Origin: JABCPE02 sp963509715
GTDB taxonomy: Bacteria; Bacteroidota; Bacteroidia; Flavobacteriales; Weeksellaceae
Length of the DNA: 17,192 nucleotides
Direction of reading: 5' to 3'
Assembly: GCA_963509715.1 (NCBI GenBank)
Contig: CAUPCB010000034.1
Coordinates: 1 to 17,192, forward strand
The translations under genes and the position numbers were made by a program. This document shows, piece after piece, positions 17,026 to 17,192 of this stretch (the first letter of the stretch is position 1; each line of letters opens with the position of its first letter). The notes below the pieces were generated by a model. It worked only from the letters and a program-made list of their open reading frames with translations, had not been told where the DNA came from and searched no databases.

Positions 17026-17192
17026 CTAATTTATTGCTCCTTTTGCATAAAACTCCAACAACTTGACTTGGTATAAATAATTGTATTTTGCCTGTGCTGC
17101 CGCGCCTTGGGCATTTACATAATTGTTTCTCGCTGTGTTCAGGTCGTAGATGGATGTTTTCCCTGCCTGATAACTCTTTTCCATGAAATCCA
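17026..17192 (-). CDS. TolC-family outer-membrane efflux protein, C-terminal fragment
   Basis: Partial gene: only the last 55 codons lie in the window, ending in TAG at 17026-17028. The 5' part continues past the right edge. The residues read DFMEKSYQAGKTSIYDLNTAR, NNYVNAQG and then ...YNYLYQVKLLEFYAKG. This is the classic end of TolC/outer-membrane-efflux-protein repeats: a YxAGKxSxxDLxxAR turn, then a long helix ending in KLLEFYAKG. Such proteins form the outer-membrane duct of type I secretion systems or RND/ABC efflux pumps. The C39-like gene follows 9 nt downstream, which favours a type I or bacteriocin-type secretion operon over drug efflux. Base composition is richer in G+C than the C39-like gene. 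Confidence 0.85.
   Translation of the reverse strand, partial: DFMEKSYQAGKTSIYDLNTARNNYVNAQGAAAQAKYNYLYQVKLLEFYAKGAIN

Noticed and set aside
1..17192. CRISPR arrays, tRNA/rRNA genes, transposase genes or IS ends
   Set aside because: None was seen on reading. The only direct repeats noted are the 18-nt RHS core match and the protein-level YD repeats.

Overview
The window looks like a chromosomal accessory region of an AT-rich Bacteroidota, most likely a flavobacterium of the Chryseobacterium/Weeksellaceae kind. The reasons are a type IX secretion (T9SS) type A sorting domain, PorT-like outer-membrane barrels, near-absence of Shine-Dalgarno sequences, and two promoters of the Bacteroidota form TTG-N20-TAnnTTTG. 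The genus is inferred from style only.

Region 1 (82-13080, + strand) is a polymorphic-toxin locus that reads as one operon with gaps of 6, 14, 10 and 1 nt. It encodes two paralogous outer-membrane beta-barrel proteins, a 660-residue LamG-like surface protein with a T9SS sorting domain, a 3068-residue SpvB/TcdB/RHS protein (a fused Tc-toxin B+C-like cocoon), and a 91-residue three-helix membrane protein that is the likely immunity factor. The last ~208 residues of the RHS protein, after its DPTGK boundary, form an alpha/beta-hydrolase (lipase-like) toxin tip with a GHSHG nucleophile motif. The tip is far more AT-rich than the RHS core before it.

Region 2 (13081-13380) is a scar zone. It holds a short decayed copy of the RHS core 3' end, which shares 18 identical bases with the intact core, and possibly the tail of a broken minus-strand gene. 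Both fit turnover of toxin-tip cassettes behind the RHS gene. A good promoter for the next operon overlies this debris.

Region 3 (13381-16339, + strand) is a two-gene Hachiman anti-phage system: HamA (DUF1837 nuclease, D122/E139-x-K141) and HamB (SF2 helicase with GKS, DEFY and GRSGR motifs), joined by an ATGA overlap. HamB appears to carry a one-base frameshift close to its C-terminus.

Region 4 (16340-17192, - strand) begins with ~240 nt of very AT-rich DNA without a recognisable gene. It then has a 144-residue protein that looks like a catalytically dead C39-peptidase-like domain, immediately downstream of the 3' end of a TolC-family outer-membrane efflux gene that runs out of the window. 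This looks like the end of a type I secretion or bacteriocin-export operon.

Taken together, the window combines contact or secreted toxin warfare (RHS plus immunity), phage defence (Hachiman) and an export operon. The best candidates for something undescribed are the barrel/barrel/T9SS-adhesin/RHS-lipase operon as a possible surface delivery system, and the stand-alone dead C39-like protein next to TolC.
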